Shown one piece after another: positions 1-12,235 of a DNA stretch of 64,000 nucleotides. A model generated the notes under the pieces. That model ran no database searches and had not been told where the DNA came from. It saw only the letters and a list, made by a program, of their open reading frames with translations. Source of the stretch: Oreocharis arfaki (lineage: Eukaryota; Chordata; Aves; Passeriformes; Paramythiidae); contig VZRR01011614.1 in the NCBI GenBank assembly GCA_013398015.1, positions 1-64,000 of the forward strand. The letters are read 5' to 3'. How positions within the stretch are numbered: the first letter of the stretch is position 1; every line of letters begins with the position of its first letter. The translations under genes and the position numbers were made by a program.

Positions 1-668
1 TCAATAACTGGATCCTAACATACAGCTGAACCAGAATTACAGGGATCACAACTTAGCAAAAAGCGGTGTGATATGGCCTGTCCCCATCACAGCGTGGGAG
101 GCTCTTCAGCCAGCTCTGAAGACCCAGACTGTGGCCTCACTTGTTTCTTTTCACAGACTCTGAGCCGCTGGAAAGCTAGAGCTGAATTAAATGGAAGAAC
201 ATAAATGTTATTCCTCTGATACTGCAACAGCAATTAATTTCATAAATTTTTCCAGGAGTCTTGTATCCACTATGTGTATATATATTTACATATAATTGGC
301 TTTTCCTTCAAAAGTATTCAACATTTTCAAGGGCTCAGCAGACCTTCATTAATCTCATGCCAAGTCGTCTTGTCCTACAGACTCCCCTGTTTAATCAAGG
401 GTTTTTAGAAAGAGGTTCTGTTAATAAAAGTTCAGCTTTGTCACAGGCAAGTATTTCAGAGCCAGAGATACACCTTCACCCTCATACACATGCATGCACA
501 TACCCATAACTACAGTGCTGTATATACATAACCACATAGCAAGTGCTAAAAACTTCAGTATTTGAAAACACACTCTTCCCTGAAGCTTTTTTGAGAGTGC
601 CTTGTGGGATGTAATTCTAAGTGATCTGAACATGAAGGGAATGTCTCCAAGATTTCTTTCATTTTCTC

Positions 669-1199
669 TGTGGCGCTGTACCCCCTCTTACTGATCACTT
701 CCTGCCCTCTCCCTAGGGTCTCCCTCCTTCCCCTACCCCTAGTCCTGGCCACTCCTCGAGTTCTCCCTATTGGTTCCTGTATCCCAACACCGCCCATGTT
801 CCACCCCTGTGCCCTGAAACCATTTGCCCACGTGCTCTCCCCGCCCCCCTGGTACCCGGGTAAACTGAGGCTCCAAGGTATGTGGCTCTCTCTCCCTCCC
901 TCTCTCTGCTCCTGGGAGCAGCCTGCGACCAGCTCCTCTCCTCTGCCTTGGGGGCCAGCCCGCGTGCTGGCCCCAGGCTTTGGGGAGGCAGCTTGGAATA
1001 AAGACCTTTGCAGTGCCATGAGGAGAGCCTTCTCGCCTCCTTTGCTGTCACTGAAGTTGCAGGCTGGCAGCTGGAGCAGCGGTGCGGGGAGTCCGAGATG
1101 GACTGCAGGAGGGCAGAGAATCCCTGCCTTGTCCCAAGGAGCCCCCGCTGCGCTCCCAGGGAAAGCTGCAGCAGCTAAGCAACACCCAGCGCTGCAACA
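669..1199 (+). mobile_element. Solo LTR of an endogenous retrovirus
   Basis: The block is GC- and pyrimidine-rich, unlike its flanks. It begins TGTGGCGC and ends GCTGCAACA, the TG...CA ends expected of a long terminal repeat, and the two ends are imperfect inverted repeats (TGT...GCGC). The hexamer TTTCTC lies directly before it (663-668) and directly after it (1200-1205), which fits a 6-bp target-site duplication. A polyadenylation signal AATAAA at 997-1002 would split it into a U3 of about 310 bp and an R/U5 of about 190 bp. An inverted CCAAT box (ATTGG) lies near 769. No internal retroviral genes follow, so this is probably a solo LTR left by recombination. A 6-bp duplication is common for ERVK-like (class II) avian elements, but the family is inferred. 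The long overlapping frames inside it (about 235 codons on each strand) are best seen as chance products of the base composition. The TSD lies in T/C-rich DNA and could be a coincidence. Confidence 0.62.
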
Positions 1200-3003
1200 T
1201 TTCTCCTTCTCTTCTCCATTTCTCCAAGATATTTTTCTCATGCTCTCTTCAGCCAAACAGGATCGCATGGACTGCTATTTATTTGAAAATCCAGCAAGAA
1301 AAGACCAGCAAGAAATGTCCCTCCAGTGCTATGACCAAAAAAATTATCTCCACACAGGGAATTTCGTGTTTTTGTGAGCTCGTAAAAAAGTACAATATTT
1401 ACTCTTGTACTCCGTAACATTTACTCTTGCTTTGATTTTTTGCCTAAGTTTAAAATACTGGTTTTGACATTTTTCCTCAAGAATGTGTTGCTTAGTCTGC
1501 CAAAAGGGAACTAGCATGAGCTCAGGCTTTATTTAGGAGGTGAAATTTTATTGTGCTTCTCCCACCTTTAAAAAATTCTGTGTTGTAAGATCTGGCCCTA
1601 TTGTTTATTCCAAATTCCAGATGTACCAAGCAAGCTAAACTAGGACAATGCAGACCAGATAGTCTTTTAAGCAGAAACTACTCCTGGAACAAAATCTGCC
1701 AGGTCTGCACAGCTGGAATAGGTTTAAGCCCTGCCTCTAAAATATTTTGGAGAAGTTTTCTGTCACCATATGGACTTTAAAAACACAAATTCTCTGGAGA
1801 TGATGTAAACTTTCAAGATCAGATCTCTGAAATTTCAGCAAAGAGGCTGAAAGCTAGTAGCAAAAGTTGTCATCCACAGTGAAAGGAGTCCTGCGGGGCT
1901 TCTTTGGGATACATGAATGTATATGTTCCCATACCCATGAGTATGTGGAAGGTATATGCAGAATGGAATTTGTGGTCATTACGTGTGGTTTGCATCACTG
2001 GATCTGTTGTCTGCAGCCAGACCCCTAAATCTACATCTTGAATGCTTTCTTCCTAGAAACGCCTCTCGTCATTTGCTCTATACCCCTGAGAATTATGCTT
2101 ACCACTTACTGTCTTTCGTAATATATTTGTTTACTATTCAGTAAACCTCTTACCTTGCTTTGCTGTAAAAGCAGCTAGAGCCCTCCTGATTGTTTTGTGG
2201 TTCGTGTAGTACAAACAGCTCTATTGAGGCTTAGGAGATTTCACAATGTGACCACACAGCCTATATTAACATTGCTGGGAGGCTCTTGTTTTCGTCCGAG
2301 GTAAAAACCCATCCCTTCAATAATGTGCACCATGTTGTCTCTGAACATACGCCACGACAAAATACAGAAATGTGATCATCCGGAACCTGTAAACCTGCAT
2401 TTCTGTGTTGCTTTCTCCTTCTGCACATATTCCCAGCATGTCATCTTCCCTGCCAACCGTCTGAGCCACCAAGGACAAAACATAGGGTGGGATGCCTTTT
2501 GTATTTCATTATGTCTCCAGATGACACATTACTCATGCTTAGAAAAGCAGCACCTTCAAGGAATATGTTTCTTCAGAGACCCTTGCAATAATAACCAGTA
2601 GTGTTGGGGTTTATCCGTGCAATCATCCTGCCATCTGGGTCAAAACCAGCAATCTTTAAGTGGTAGGGCTCCTTTTCTCCTTATAAAAATGTCTTCCAAT
2701 CCTAGAACATTTCAGATCTAAAAATTTCAGATCTGTCTCACAGATCTATAAACACTTCTCAAGACCTTGACTTTGGGTGCCCAGTGCTGTTACTCTACCA
2801 ACAGCACCCTCTTGTGAAATTATCACTCCAGACATACATGAACCTCCCATGAGAGCCCCATGGCCAAGGTGCTCCATGGGAAACAAAGTCCTGTTGGTTA
2901 CTCCCCAGCGGAGTACTCCAGAGGGGACAGCAGAGTGCCAAAACCACCAGGAAATGCCACAGCTTTCAGCCAGAGCTGGTTCTGACAGAGCATTTTTAAC
3001 CCA

Positions 3004-3056
3004 TCCTCTTGCCTCGCTGAGGATGTCTCTTGCCCAGTCCTCTTGCCTCGCTGAGG
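3004..3056. repeat. 19-bp direct repeat, 34-bp period
   Basis: TCCTCTTGCCTCGCTGAGG occurs at 3004-3022 and again at 3038-3056 without mismatch, separated by 15 bp. It looks like a recent local duplication by replication slippage and has no evident function. Confidence 0.9.
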
Positions 3057-3747
3057 CCAGCAGCTTTGCTGACTCACCCTAAGCAGCAAACACATGAGAA
3101 AAACCTTCTTAAGTGGTAAGCCTACAGCTGGGCAGAGACAATGTGGAAGATGCTGAAGATCTGTGCTAAGGAGAACGCTGGGAACATAAAACATCCAAGC
3201 CATCTTACAACACAAGGGCGCTCACAGTGCCAGCCCAACAGTACAGAGTTAATAGGAAGCTGTTATATGCTGCCTCTGTCTCTTTCTTGGCAGTCCTTCA
3301 ACTTCATAATTAAGAATGATGTAAGTGTGATTAGAATATTCAGCAAAATCTGAATAGTTTATGGTTTCTACTAAGTTATTTCCCATGAATCCGAAGAGCT
3401 CATAAGATCATTCTGAATAATAAAATAAGTTATTCTTACAGGGACAAGGTATCATTATCTAATATTCATCGTGACAGAATATAGTCATCTTATAATTTAT
3501 GCTGCAGTATCCAAGATATTATCTAACATCCATTATCAGCTATGTCTTGAACTGCCTATATTACATTTATTTTAAGAATTTCAGACAGGTGAGATTTTCT
3601 ACAAAGAAGCCATTTTCAAACAAGCGAATGGGGAAAAAGGCATTGACTGCTATAAATGTAATAAACTCCTACTGGCGTCTCAAACTTGTTACAGTTCACT
3701 AAAAAGTATAAGGCTGATTATATGATGAAATAAGTAGAGAGAAATAG

Positions 3748-3773
3748 CTTCCTTTCCTTTATAGGAAAGGAAG
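3748..3773. repeat. Perfect 11-bp inverted repeat (hairpin)
   Basis: CTTCCTTTCCT (3748-3758) is followed by the 4-base loop TTAT and then its exact reverse complement AGGAAAGGAAG (3763-3773). The stem is purine on one strand and pyrimidine on the other. It is too short for a microRNA precursor. It could be a cruciform-forming or slippage-derived sequence. Confidence 0.85.
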
Positions 3774-5184
3774 TGCAACAGCTACTCCTCACCTGCCCAA
3801 CATGTTTCCCATCCTTTTTGTTAATGCTGCATTCATAAAACAACACTTTTTTTCCCCTCTATTTTGTAAAGCCAGGCATTGAACACAATTTAGGATATAG
3901 GGAATGCAATTTGAGAGCTATATTTACTGTTTCTAGGGAAGTAATTTAACTGATCATTTCTTTTTCAAATCCAAAAAATTAAAGAAATTTCACAGTACAG
4001 TTGATATGCCAGTTCCTCCCTCTGTCTTACCAATAATCAGATGCCAATGAGATGAAATTTAGCAACATGCAACTAGGCAACTAGGGAACCAAACAGGTTT
4101 TAAAAGGTTTGATCCTGTCAAAAACCTCACAGAAATATAAAACCCACCCAGGTACAGAATCAGTGGTAGAAGAGTTAGATCATTCTATTTAATCATCTTC
4201 TCAACACAAACTAGCGCTCTCAAACCCACATGACTTGATAACCCTGTGGGAAAAAGCTATTTCAGAATAATAATGGTTAATATCAGTTCAGGTAAAACAG
4301 ACAGGATCCTGATGTCAAAATATATGTTTGGAAAAGACTTTTTTTGTGGTGAGTTTTCTCGTCTTTTTTCCCTTGCACATCACGAGGATTTAATCTTGCC
4401 TGACATTTTCATAGCCACTTTCTTACTGATGATGTTAAAAAGACAAAGTCAGACTTGGTAGGATGCTAGAGAAGATGAGGTTTCCTTGGAGCCTGGGAGG
4501 AGCTGAGCCAATTCCTCTCAGCCCACGGATGAGCTTCAGTACCTGTGCAGGGGAAGGCAAAGCAGGCAGTGAGGCCGAGTCCGTCCTCCCTTCTCCCCAC
4601 TCTGCTTCAAAATCCCTGAACTGCCTCTATAAAGTTCTGTTTGCTAGTGATACCAAGATGCCTGAGGAGCAAAGAGGGCAGATTTACCATGCTGAGTGCA
4701 TTTATTCAAAGTCTTTCTGGTTTTGTTTTTTAAATTATTGAACAGCAGAGTGAAGTAAATGAAAAAGGGACATCAAAACACAGCTGCAGTCAGACATCAT
4801 TTAATGCTGGTATTCCTCAAGGCCAAATATATGTCTTCATGTTACATAATGCTGCTATAAATCGATTAATAATTTGACAAAATGAATTTTTATTTGCTCA
4901 TTTAAAGATTGCTTTTCCTTACGTCAGTCCCATTTTGGTGACGAGACATGTGCATCAGAGCCTTCTTAATCTCAAACCACAGCCATACTAGGACTTTTCT
5001 GAACCAGAGCATATGGAGTCAAGGGTGCAATACATGGGTGACATTGCATCTTAGAGCAGTTTCATCTGAAACATTAGTCTTTTAGCTTTCTCCACTGAAG
5101 AAGAAAAGGAACAGAATAACTAAAAAAACACCACAAAAACAAGTGTATTGGGATAGTTTGAAGCACTTCATCCCCTTCTAAAAG

Positions 5185-5281
5185 TGTTCAAGAAATGATT
5201 GTGTGTGGCACTTTGTCAAAGATTGGATGTGATGATCTTAGAGGTTTTTTCCAACCTAAATGATCTTGTGATTTTGTGAAA
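5185..5281 (+). mobile_element. CR1 LINE fragment (3' end)
   Basis: The block has the order of the avian CR1 3' end: a TTCAAG segment, then GATGATCTTAGAGG, then TTCCAACC, and a terminal tract of two diverged ATTCTGTG-like octamers (ATCTTGTGATTTTGTG). The middle is internally shortened relative to the family and the sequence is diverged, so this is an old, 5'-truncated insertion. The orientation is + because the octamer tail lies at the right end. The left boundary is approximate. Confidence 0.75.
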
Positions 5282-8200
5282 AGGCTTTTGGCAGTGCCCC
5301 AAAACGAGCACCTGGCCCAATGCCCTAGAAAGGCCAAGGGAGTGCTGGCCTGCCAGCACCACCAGTACCCCAAGCACTCTGAAGTGGGGGTATTCCATCC
5401 TTGCTTCCAACAGCCATCACCAGGGACAGGAACCAACAAAAATGCTGGATCTGTTTGGCCATAGGATCAAGTTTCACATCTCACTGAACTAAAGAGAAAA
5501 AATGCTGCGGGGGGTGTAAAAGAAAGGGGTGTAAAAGAAAAAAAGTTGCCCACAGTGCAACTTAAAGGTCTGGGGTCAAAAGACATTTAAAGAATCCCTT
5601 TCCCCATTAATTCAAGCCTTTTCCATGGTGTTTGCAATTAAGGGATAATTCATTTAATCACTAATTGCACTAATCAGTCTTGATTTCCAAAAAAGTCAAA
5701 GGAAAGTTGTTTTCCCTTACTTCCACTCACATAATTGGCAAGCACAAGCTAGTGTGCAGACTGAAACAGTAAAAGCAGTAGGTTTATCTACTGGAGTCAG
5801 TATCCTTCTTCAGTTCCAAGCTGCTTCAGTGACAATGGTTCTGGCTGGACTTCTGGTCCCTTGCTGCACAGTAGTTCTAAATTGGAAAAAAAAAAAAAAA
5901 ACCGGAATAAACTTTGCAGAGCAAACGTTTCTTTTATGAAAATACCACCCTATCTTTATAACATAAAGATTTAGTAAAAAATAAAGAGAAAAGTAAATAT
6001 GCAAAAGAAAAGGAAAAAATGTTCAATCTCTTAAATACAAGAATAAACACCTAAATCTGTCTGTAAATTGTTTTGGAAATATGTGCTGTGGTTCAAGTTT
6101 GGCTGTAGCACAGGAAGCTAGTCACTCTTGAGGAGAGATGCCAACGACTTTGCAGTGAGCAATGTCATTCAAGTCTTCTATGTGAGCTGCAAGCCTTACA
6201 AAAAAGCTTTGTGGTGTTTCTGAGCTGGTGGTATTATTAGGCAACAGAATATGTAAGCATCCTTGACACACACAGATTGTCAACATATTTCAATCTCAGG
6301 AGGAGTCTAAATAAAATCTTTGCCTAGCATGTTCAATACTGATCTCAAGAGGCATAAAGGAAAGGGGAGGGCAAGATTAAGGTATATAAACTGTGGAGAT
6401 TTTGGATTTTGAATTATCCAAAGCAATGAGAATCAGCCGTGGTTTACTTAATCTTTTATTTCCTTTCTTTAATGAGCCTGCCTCTATGAATGCAGTTCTC
6501 TTGCCTCTCAGCTGTTTTCTGCCTCTTTATAAAGCAAACACAGCTTCAAATTTGACAGTTTTGTTGTTCTTAGCCTGTGTTCTGGAACAAACACCCCTGT
6601 TGATCTAAAAAGCCAGCAACTCTCAGTCCCATCCTACCCTCATTACAGTCTCTTCTCTTCAGTGCGAAAACTTTCCTCAACTTCTTGTTTTTTCAATGCT
6701 TTATCTCCCACCCCACGAACTAGTGCCACATTTGTATTTCACCCTTAACCATAAAAAGGAGAACCAAAACTAGCAATGGTGCAGGGCAGTAACACTGCAT
6801 CCTAAAAAACCTCTGGTCTTCAGCTGAAAGAAATTTTTCTGACAAAACTTCAACTGGAAAAAATTTTGCAGGACAGCAGCAGCCAGTAACAAATTCTACC
6901 AGTCACAGCAGCATTACAAACACCCACAGAAAAATTGCTTGCTTCTTCTATCAAACAGCTTCTGAGGGAGGACACATTTTGGGAGTTGTCGCTTCTTAAA
7001 GCCTGCAGCATATGAGCAACGTTAGCTAGGTTTACAACCTCTTATTGGAACAGTTATATTTAATAAGAACAGTCCCTTGGAATGTGACAGAGGAGCTGTC
7101 TGCTTCACATCCAGACTCCCACAGCAACGAGCAGCAGATGCCTCTGATACAGAACGAATACTGGGCAAGTATGTCAGGATACCTCCTCCAGTGCAACTTC
7201 CCTGCTTCAAACAGCCTGAAGATTGGGCACATCCTCAAACAAAAATATGATCAACTGCTTAGCAGGCAAAGGATTTTTCTTCTTTTACTCTTTCTGTGTT
7301 TTGGCATAGATAAGCCTTTGCAAATAAAGCCTTCTGTAGCAGTGATTTTTGCTGTTGGCCAGATGCTGTGTAAGGAAGGACCTCTTTTGGTTCATTTGCA
7401 GCCTTCACAGACTGATTCAAGACTGCTCATTTTTGTGGTGTAAGGAGTTGCAACGACAAGCATTACCACTGCATTGTTCAAATCATGGCGTATGCAGCAT
7501 TTCAAACCTGAGTATTTTTTCTTCTTCTCTTCAATTTCAGTTAGTTTTTAAATTCAAAAGACTAAGTTCAGTTGAAAGATCCCAAATACTCATGAAAACA
7601 GCAAACTAAGATGTGCAGTTTCCAAATTCATCAAATTCATGAATAGTTAGATTTTAAACATATCTTTCATTTAATTTTCTTTTTTTTATTATTTCTTTTT
7701 GGTAGATACTTGAGATGAAGACATGTCTAGCACTTACTGGGAGAAAAATCTTTTTATTGAAAGAAACTTCTGGATTTATGCCTGAAAGTCAAGCATTCAA
7801 GAATTATCTGAATGTAAGTATTTTAACCCTGGTGACTAGCCACCTAGTTTTGTGTAAATCTGCTTGGGTGCATGCACTACCACAAGAAAGCCTTCTGGCC
7901 ATCCCCTATTAAACAAGGCAGATACTGATGTGGCCCATCAGCCCTTCCACACACCATCTCCTCTGCAGAACCTCAAACTGTGCTCTTGGGCCTGCTCCAG
8001 ACACGTGTTGAAACGAAGGCAACATAAGAACATATGGAAAAAACAAATTTGAATGTGGGTTTGCTCTTTATCTTAGGGTAAAGTCCCAGGAAAGGCAGAG
8101 TCACAGTTACTTTTCCCTTATCCACTTCCCAGGGTGTTCAGCACACACAGCTCAGTACGCTGGAATCAAACATCCCTACTCCCTAAAGCACTTAGGGCTG

Positions 8201-11200
8201 CTTCTAGCTCTGAGCAGCTGTCCCCAAAGCAAGGTTAATAATGCATGTAGCCCGTTTGTGAATACACACTTTGCAAAATGCTTCAAACCCATCATCACTT
8301 GTATTTTAGTGAAGAATTCACAGCCATGCGAATTACCCCATTTTCCATGTGCACATACATGAAGAGACAGGAAAAAGATGTTAAGAAAATGCTTCTATTT
8401 CAAGAGTCTGATGAGGAGACATTTCCCAGCAAATAGCATTTGGACTTCAAGACAGAGAAGCAAAAAAAAAAAGCCCCAACTTAAACAGCATCATCTTCAG
8501 GGAGCTTTGGTAGAGAAGCATGGCAAAAACAGTGGAGACATTCCAACACTTACAGATGCAACTTTTTAAGTTAACAAGTTAAGAAGAAAGCTAAAATGCT
8601 AAGTACAAAAGCTGCTTAAAAACATCACATAAGGAGACTAATCAAAGCTTAAGCATGACTTGCTTAAATTCACTCATAATAATCGAATTTGTTATTAAAG
8701 TGGCCCAAGACTTGGATTTCCCCCGACAACAGTAAAAACACTTAAAAACCACTACATAAACAAAGCTCATTGAGAGAAAAAAAGTTTTCCAGCAGCATAG
8801 GAGGGGTGTTCAGAGGGGTATAAATACTGCTTACAGTCTTAATATGTAAGGGCTATTTTGAGTGGTACTATCTGTTCCTTCTCTTTCTCCCACACAATGC
8901 AAGAATTCTCACGATGAGCAATGTTGCTGAAGCTAACAAAGCAGATCCAAACAAACATGTTCATTACCTGTCAAGCTCCCCAGTCCAGCACATCTGTCTA
9001 TCCTGGTGCACTTTCAGAGTTGGATGAAGATTATCAAAACCTGCATTCTCATCAGAAGGGTTAGAGCTGTCCCCATCCCTGTGCCAGAGGCTGGGATCAC
9101 ACTAACATCTGGCTGTCCAGATTGGCAAGTTGATGCACAATTGAAAATTAACCCTGAAAAATAAGGTTGCTGACTGAAAACAAATTCAGGTCACTGCACA
9201 GCTGCCTGTAAGTCAGTGTTGGCAGAGGGAAAGGAGCATGCGAAAGTATGCAGACAAAGGGCAGCAGTGTCTGGTTCAGAGATGGCATGGACTTAGATGA
9301 ACTTGACCTGCCAGCAAACTGCACCCTGAAATCAATCCCTACATTACTCATGAGGCCCCAGCTCCCAGAGATGTCAAGTTTGTTACATCTTTTGCTCCAT
9401 AATGTGTGTTTCTGGAACAGCCAGGAGCCCCTACCCAGGAAAGTGGGGGACAGAGCTTGGTCTTCCACCTGCCCGTCTCCTCAAGAATTCCCATTCAATC
9501 TCTGCTGCGCTATGCCCCATTCGTAGTGATGGTAATCAAAATTACCTAGATCCCTATAGATCAGTATTTGAAATAAATCACTTTTGTAAAACTTCTCAGA
9601 CTACACAAAAGCACAAATCCTCCTTTTCTTTTGGTACAGCTTTTCTTGAGGACATTTCTCTTAGGACCACATGCAGCATAATGAACCATTTTTCCTTGCA
9701 CTTACACAGTCTACCTTCTCTGGTTTACCTGGTTTGATATAAATGGGACATTCAGCACAAGTTACCAAATACAAATACATGAGATTGTCAGGAAACAAAA
9801 AATTGTTGTCTGAGTTGCATTTATCATCATAAGACTATCAGTTGGTCATCAGCTCGTTAACTGATGATTACTGTCTTCCAACCTGAGATCTCTCGAGATT
9901 CTGCCGGAATACCAGAGGCCCCTTCCAGTTAGCAGACATTTCTTCTTTAAAAACCTAAATGTACAAACAGAAGATAATTAGCAGAATTTGGAAGAAAACT
10001 GTAGTTTGAATCACAAGTACTTCAGCCACCTGGCCCTGTGCAGGCTGACCATCTCACAACAGAGACGCAATTACAACAAATACAAAACGAGGGACAGTCA
10101 CGGTGGGACACCTGACCCACAGATTAGCCACAAAACTGTTTCCCTCAGATGTCTTCCTCAGTGCTCAGGCAACAACTCTGGAGGTGTGTTGAATGGGATG
10201 GAGCTCACTCCAAGGAAGGGAAGGTCTAAGGAATGGACACTATAGGAATATAGCCACTTTGTGAGGAGGTCCCATGTAAGCATAATTTTAGGGGCGTGGC
10301 GGGAATATTTATTGTTTTGATCTTTATGTGAAAGCAATAGATAGAGAATATGCAAATGAAGTTTAAGATTATATTTTTATCGCATTTAAGGGCTTTAAGA
10401 TCTCCACATGGTTAGGTCTGCAGGGTATGCGTAGCCGATCATTCAAACAAAAAGCCAGAGGAAAAGAATTCAGTTTCCGATTTCAGAAAATAAAAATAAT
10501 CAGAGAACAATTACCAAAGCTTGAGCTACTTTATCCATTTGAAAATAGAACAAAGCAAGAGTTGACGAGTGAGTTGTAAAAATTAATGATTCAGGCTTAG
10601 CATGCTTTAGAGGAGATAAACTTGAATTTAAAACAGTTTTGTAAAACAGCGTATGAAGTTGCCAGCCACCCAGTAAGGGAGGGTTTGCCTCTTATTTGAT
10701 TATTGACATGAAAGTCACTAAATCCCAACTCTCCTGGTGAATCACTGAGAGTGGGTTAAGATAAGCCACAACTCTATATTTCTTATTTCTTCAAAGTTTT
10801 ATGTTACGGTCCAATAAACAAGATTTCTCTTGAGTCATCAAGCAGTCAGCTATCAGCATTAGATTTATTCTTGCTTGCTGAAGAGCATTAAGTGCCACCA
10901 TCACTTAAGCCAAACAACTTCGCTCATTTTTGCTAAAGTAGAGAAGAAATATAACTTGTTTTAACAATGGAAAAGGGCAATATTTTTAAAGCTAGCATAT
11001 AGTACACTTGCGGTAAAAAAAAATCAAGAAACCTTGATCCTTTTTGAGCACCTCTCTCTCTCACAGAGCCTGGGAAAGCAGTAAATCACCAACACATCTG
11101 GATATCAGAGTCTGTATGTGAAGGGACCCATTTTCTTGATTATATGATTTATAGCCATTTATTACCGCAGCTTGTAATCTACACCTGTTTGTCCACAACA

Positions 11201-12084
11201 CTCACAGCAGTACAGAGTGGACCAAGAGCATCTGTACAGATTTAGCTCTACAGGGGATTTTTGATAGCTGTCAATATCTTACATGGTAATATCATTTCCA
11301 ACCAACTAAATCCTAGACAGAAGCTGTCACCAGGCCCTTGCTGGAAGGGAGAGAAGCAATCAAACATACATCAAACCAGCTGCCATGCAAACCTATAATA
11401 CAAGGGAAAAAACGTACAAATAGATTCATAGAAAATGTCAGGGAAAAAAAAACAGAACCAAACAAAACCCAGTGGTTTGAGGCTAATAGCAACCACAAGT
11501 TTCTCGAAGTACATTCATAGGCAATAACAGCCTTCAGAGCTGACAGCATCTGCTCTCTGGCCTTTCACAGTTTAAAATGCTAGTAGGGCCTTCAGAGTGA
11601 ACCAAGGTAAAGAGCAGAAAAAATTTCTGAAAAGGGGTAAACCAGTCTGTAGCTGTTAATCATTACCACACTTTAGTAGGAAAAGTGAATAACTAGCTCT
11701 TTTGATCCTGATTAATTTTTACCAGATTTTACCCGAATGTACAATTTGACACAAAAAGTATGCAACCAAGCTGGGACCTAGCTCTAAAAGGTGACGATGC
11801 AACTTCACATTCATGCAAGTGGCATGTCAATGGGAATCAGGTGTGTTAAACACCTCTCTGGATTGGGAACTTGAATGCAGGCAGACAAGAAGTACCTCTC
11901 TCACCCGTTTCTCCATTCACCAGATTTACTCTGTGGGTGCTTTGTCAGATCTCAGCCTTGGAAGGAAACGTGTTCTTTCTCACAGAGGATCAACCCTTTG
12001 CAGATACTGCCATTTCTGCGTTAGTCTACTCTTTCACTGTTCATGGAAAGAAAGGGCTCTTTTCAGGGGAGTTACAAGTGAGGA
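5282..12084. other. Intergenic or intronic DNA, no gene seen
   Basis: No frame here has a recognisable product. The longest (132 codons at 7045-7443) lacks any motif and sits in ordinary AT-rich sequence. There is a run of 16 A at 5886-5901 with no retrotransposed sequence or target duplication recognised beside it. No RNA gene, CpG-rich patch or further CR1 copy was found. Confidence 0.55.
5511..5540. repeat. 15-bp tandem duplication
   Basis: GGGGTGTAAAAGAAA is present twice head to tail (5511-5525 and 5526-5540) with no mismatch. It is probably recent slippage and no function is seen. Confidence 0.9.
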
Positions 12085-12235
12085 AGGTTGTGGCATCTCT
12101 CTTCCTGGAGATATTCAAAAGCCATCTGAACACGGTCTGGGGCAACAGCCTGCATTTGGCCCTGCTGAAGTGGGACCAGATGATCTCCAGAGGTCACCTC
12201 CCTCACAACCTCAACCACTCAATGATTCCGTAATG
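12085..12235 (+). mobile_element. CR1 LINE fragment
   Basis: The sequence follows the CR1 3' region in order: GAAGGTTGTGGCATCTCT, CTGGAGATATTCAAAAGCC, a CTGGGGCAACAGCCTG segment, then GACCAGATGATCTCCAGAGG and the CCCTTCCAACC-like tail degraded to CCTCCCTCACAACC. The last octamer repeats are decayed. The copy is 5'-truncated and diverged. Translation across the 5' part gives remnants of the end of the CR1 reverse-transcriptase ORF, now interrupted. Confidence 0.8.

Larger units (their letters stand above)
1206..5184. other. Intergenic or intronic DNA, no gene seen
   Basis: The sequence is AT-rich with scattered short chance reading frames, none with a recognisable domain or a convincing splice context. 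It holds a 19-bp direct repeat near 3.0 kb and a perfect short hairpin near 3.75 kb, listed separately. The stretch around 4855-4930, with several TAAT-like cores and an ACGTCA motif, looks like unique sequence that could be regulatory. That is a guess from composition only. Confidence 0.6.

Noticed and set aside
670..1377. Long overlapping open frames on both strands (about 235 codons each) near the left edge
   Set aside because: They coincide with the GC-rich solo LTR, have no domain or splice support, and run past its right boundary. High GC lowers stop frequency.
5886..5901. A16 run, considered as the tail of a processed retrogene
   Set aside because: No gene-like sequence precedes it and no flanking target duplication is seen.
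7045..7443. 132-codon + frame
   Set aside because: No recognisable motif, ordinary composition, no splice or promoter context. Length is within chance for a 64-kb window.
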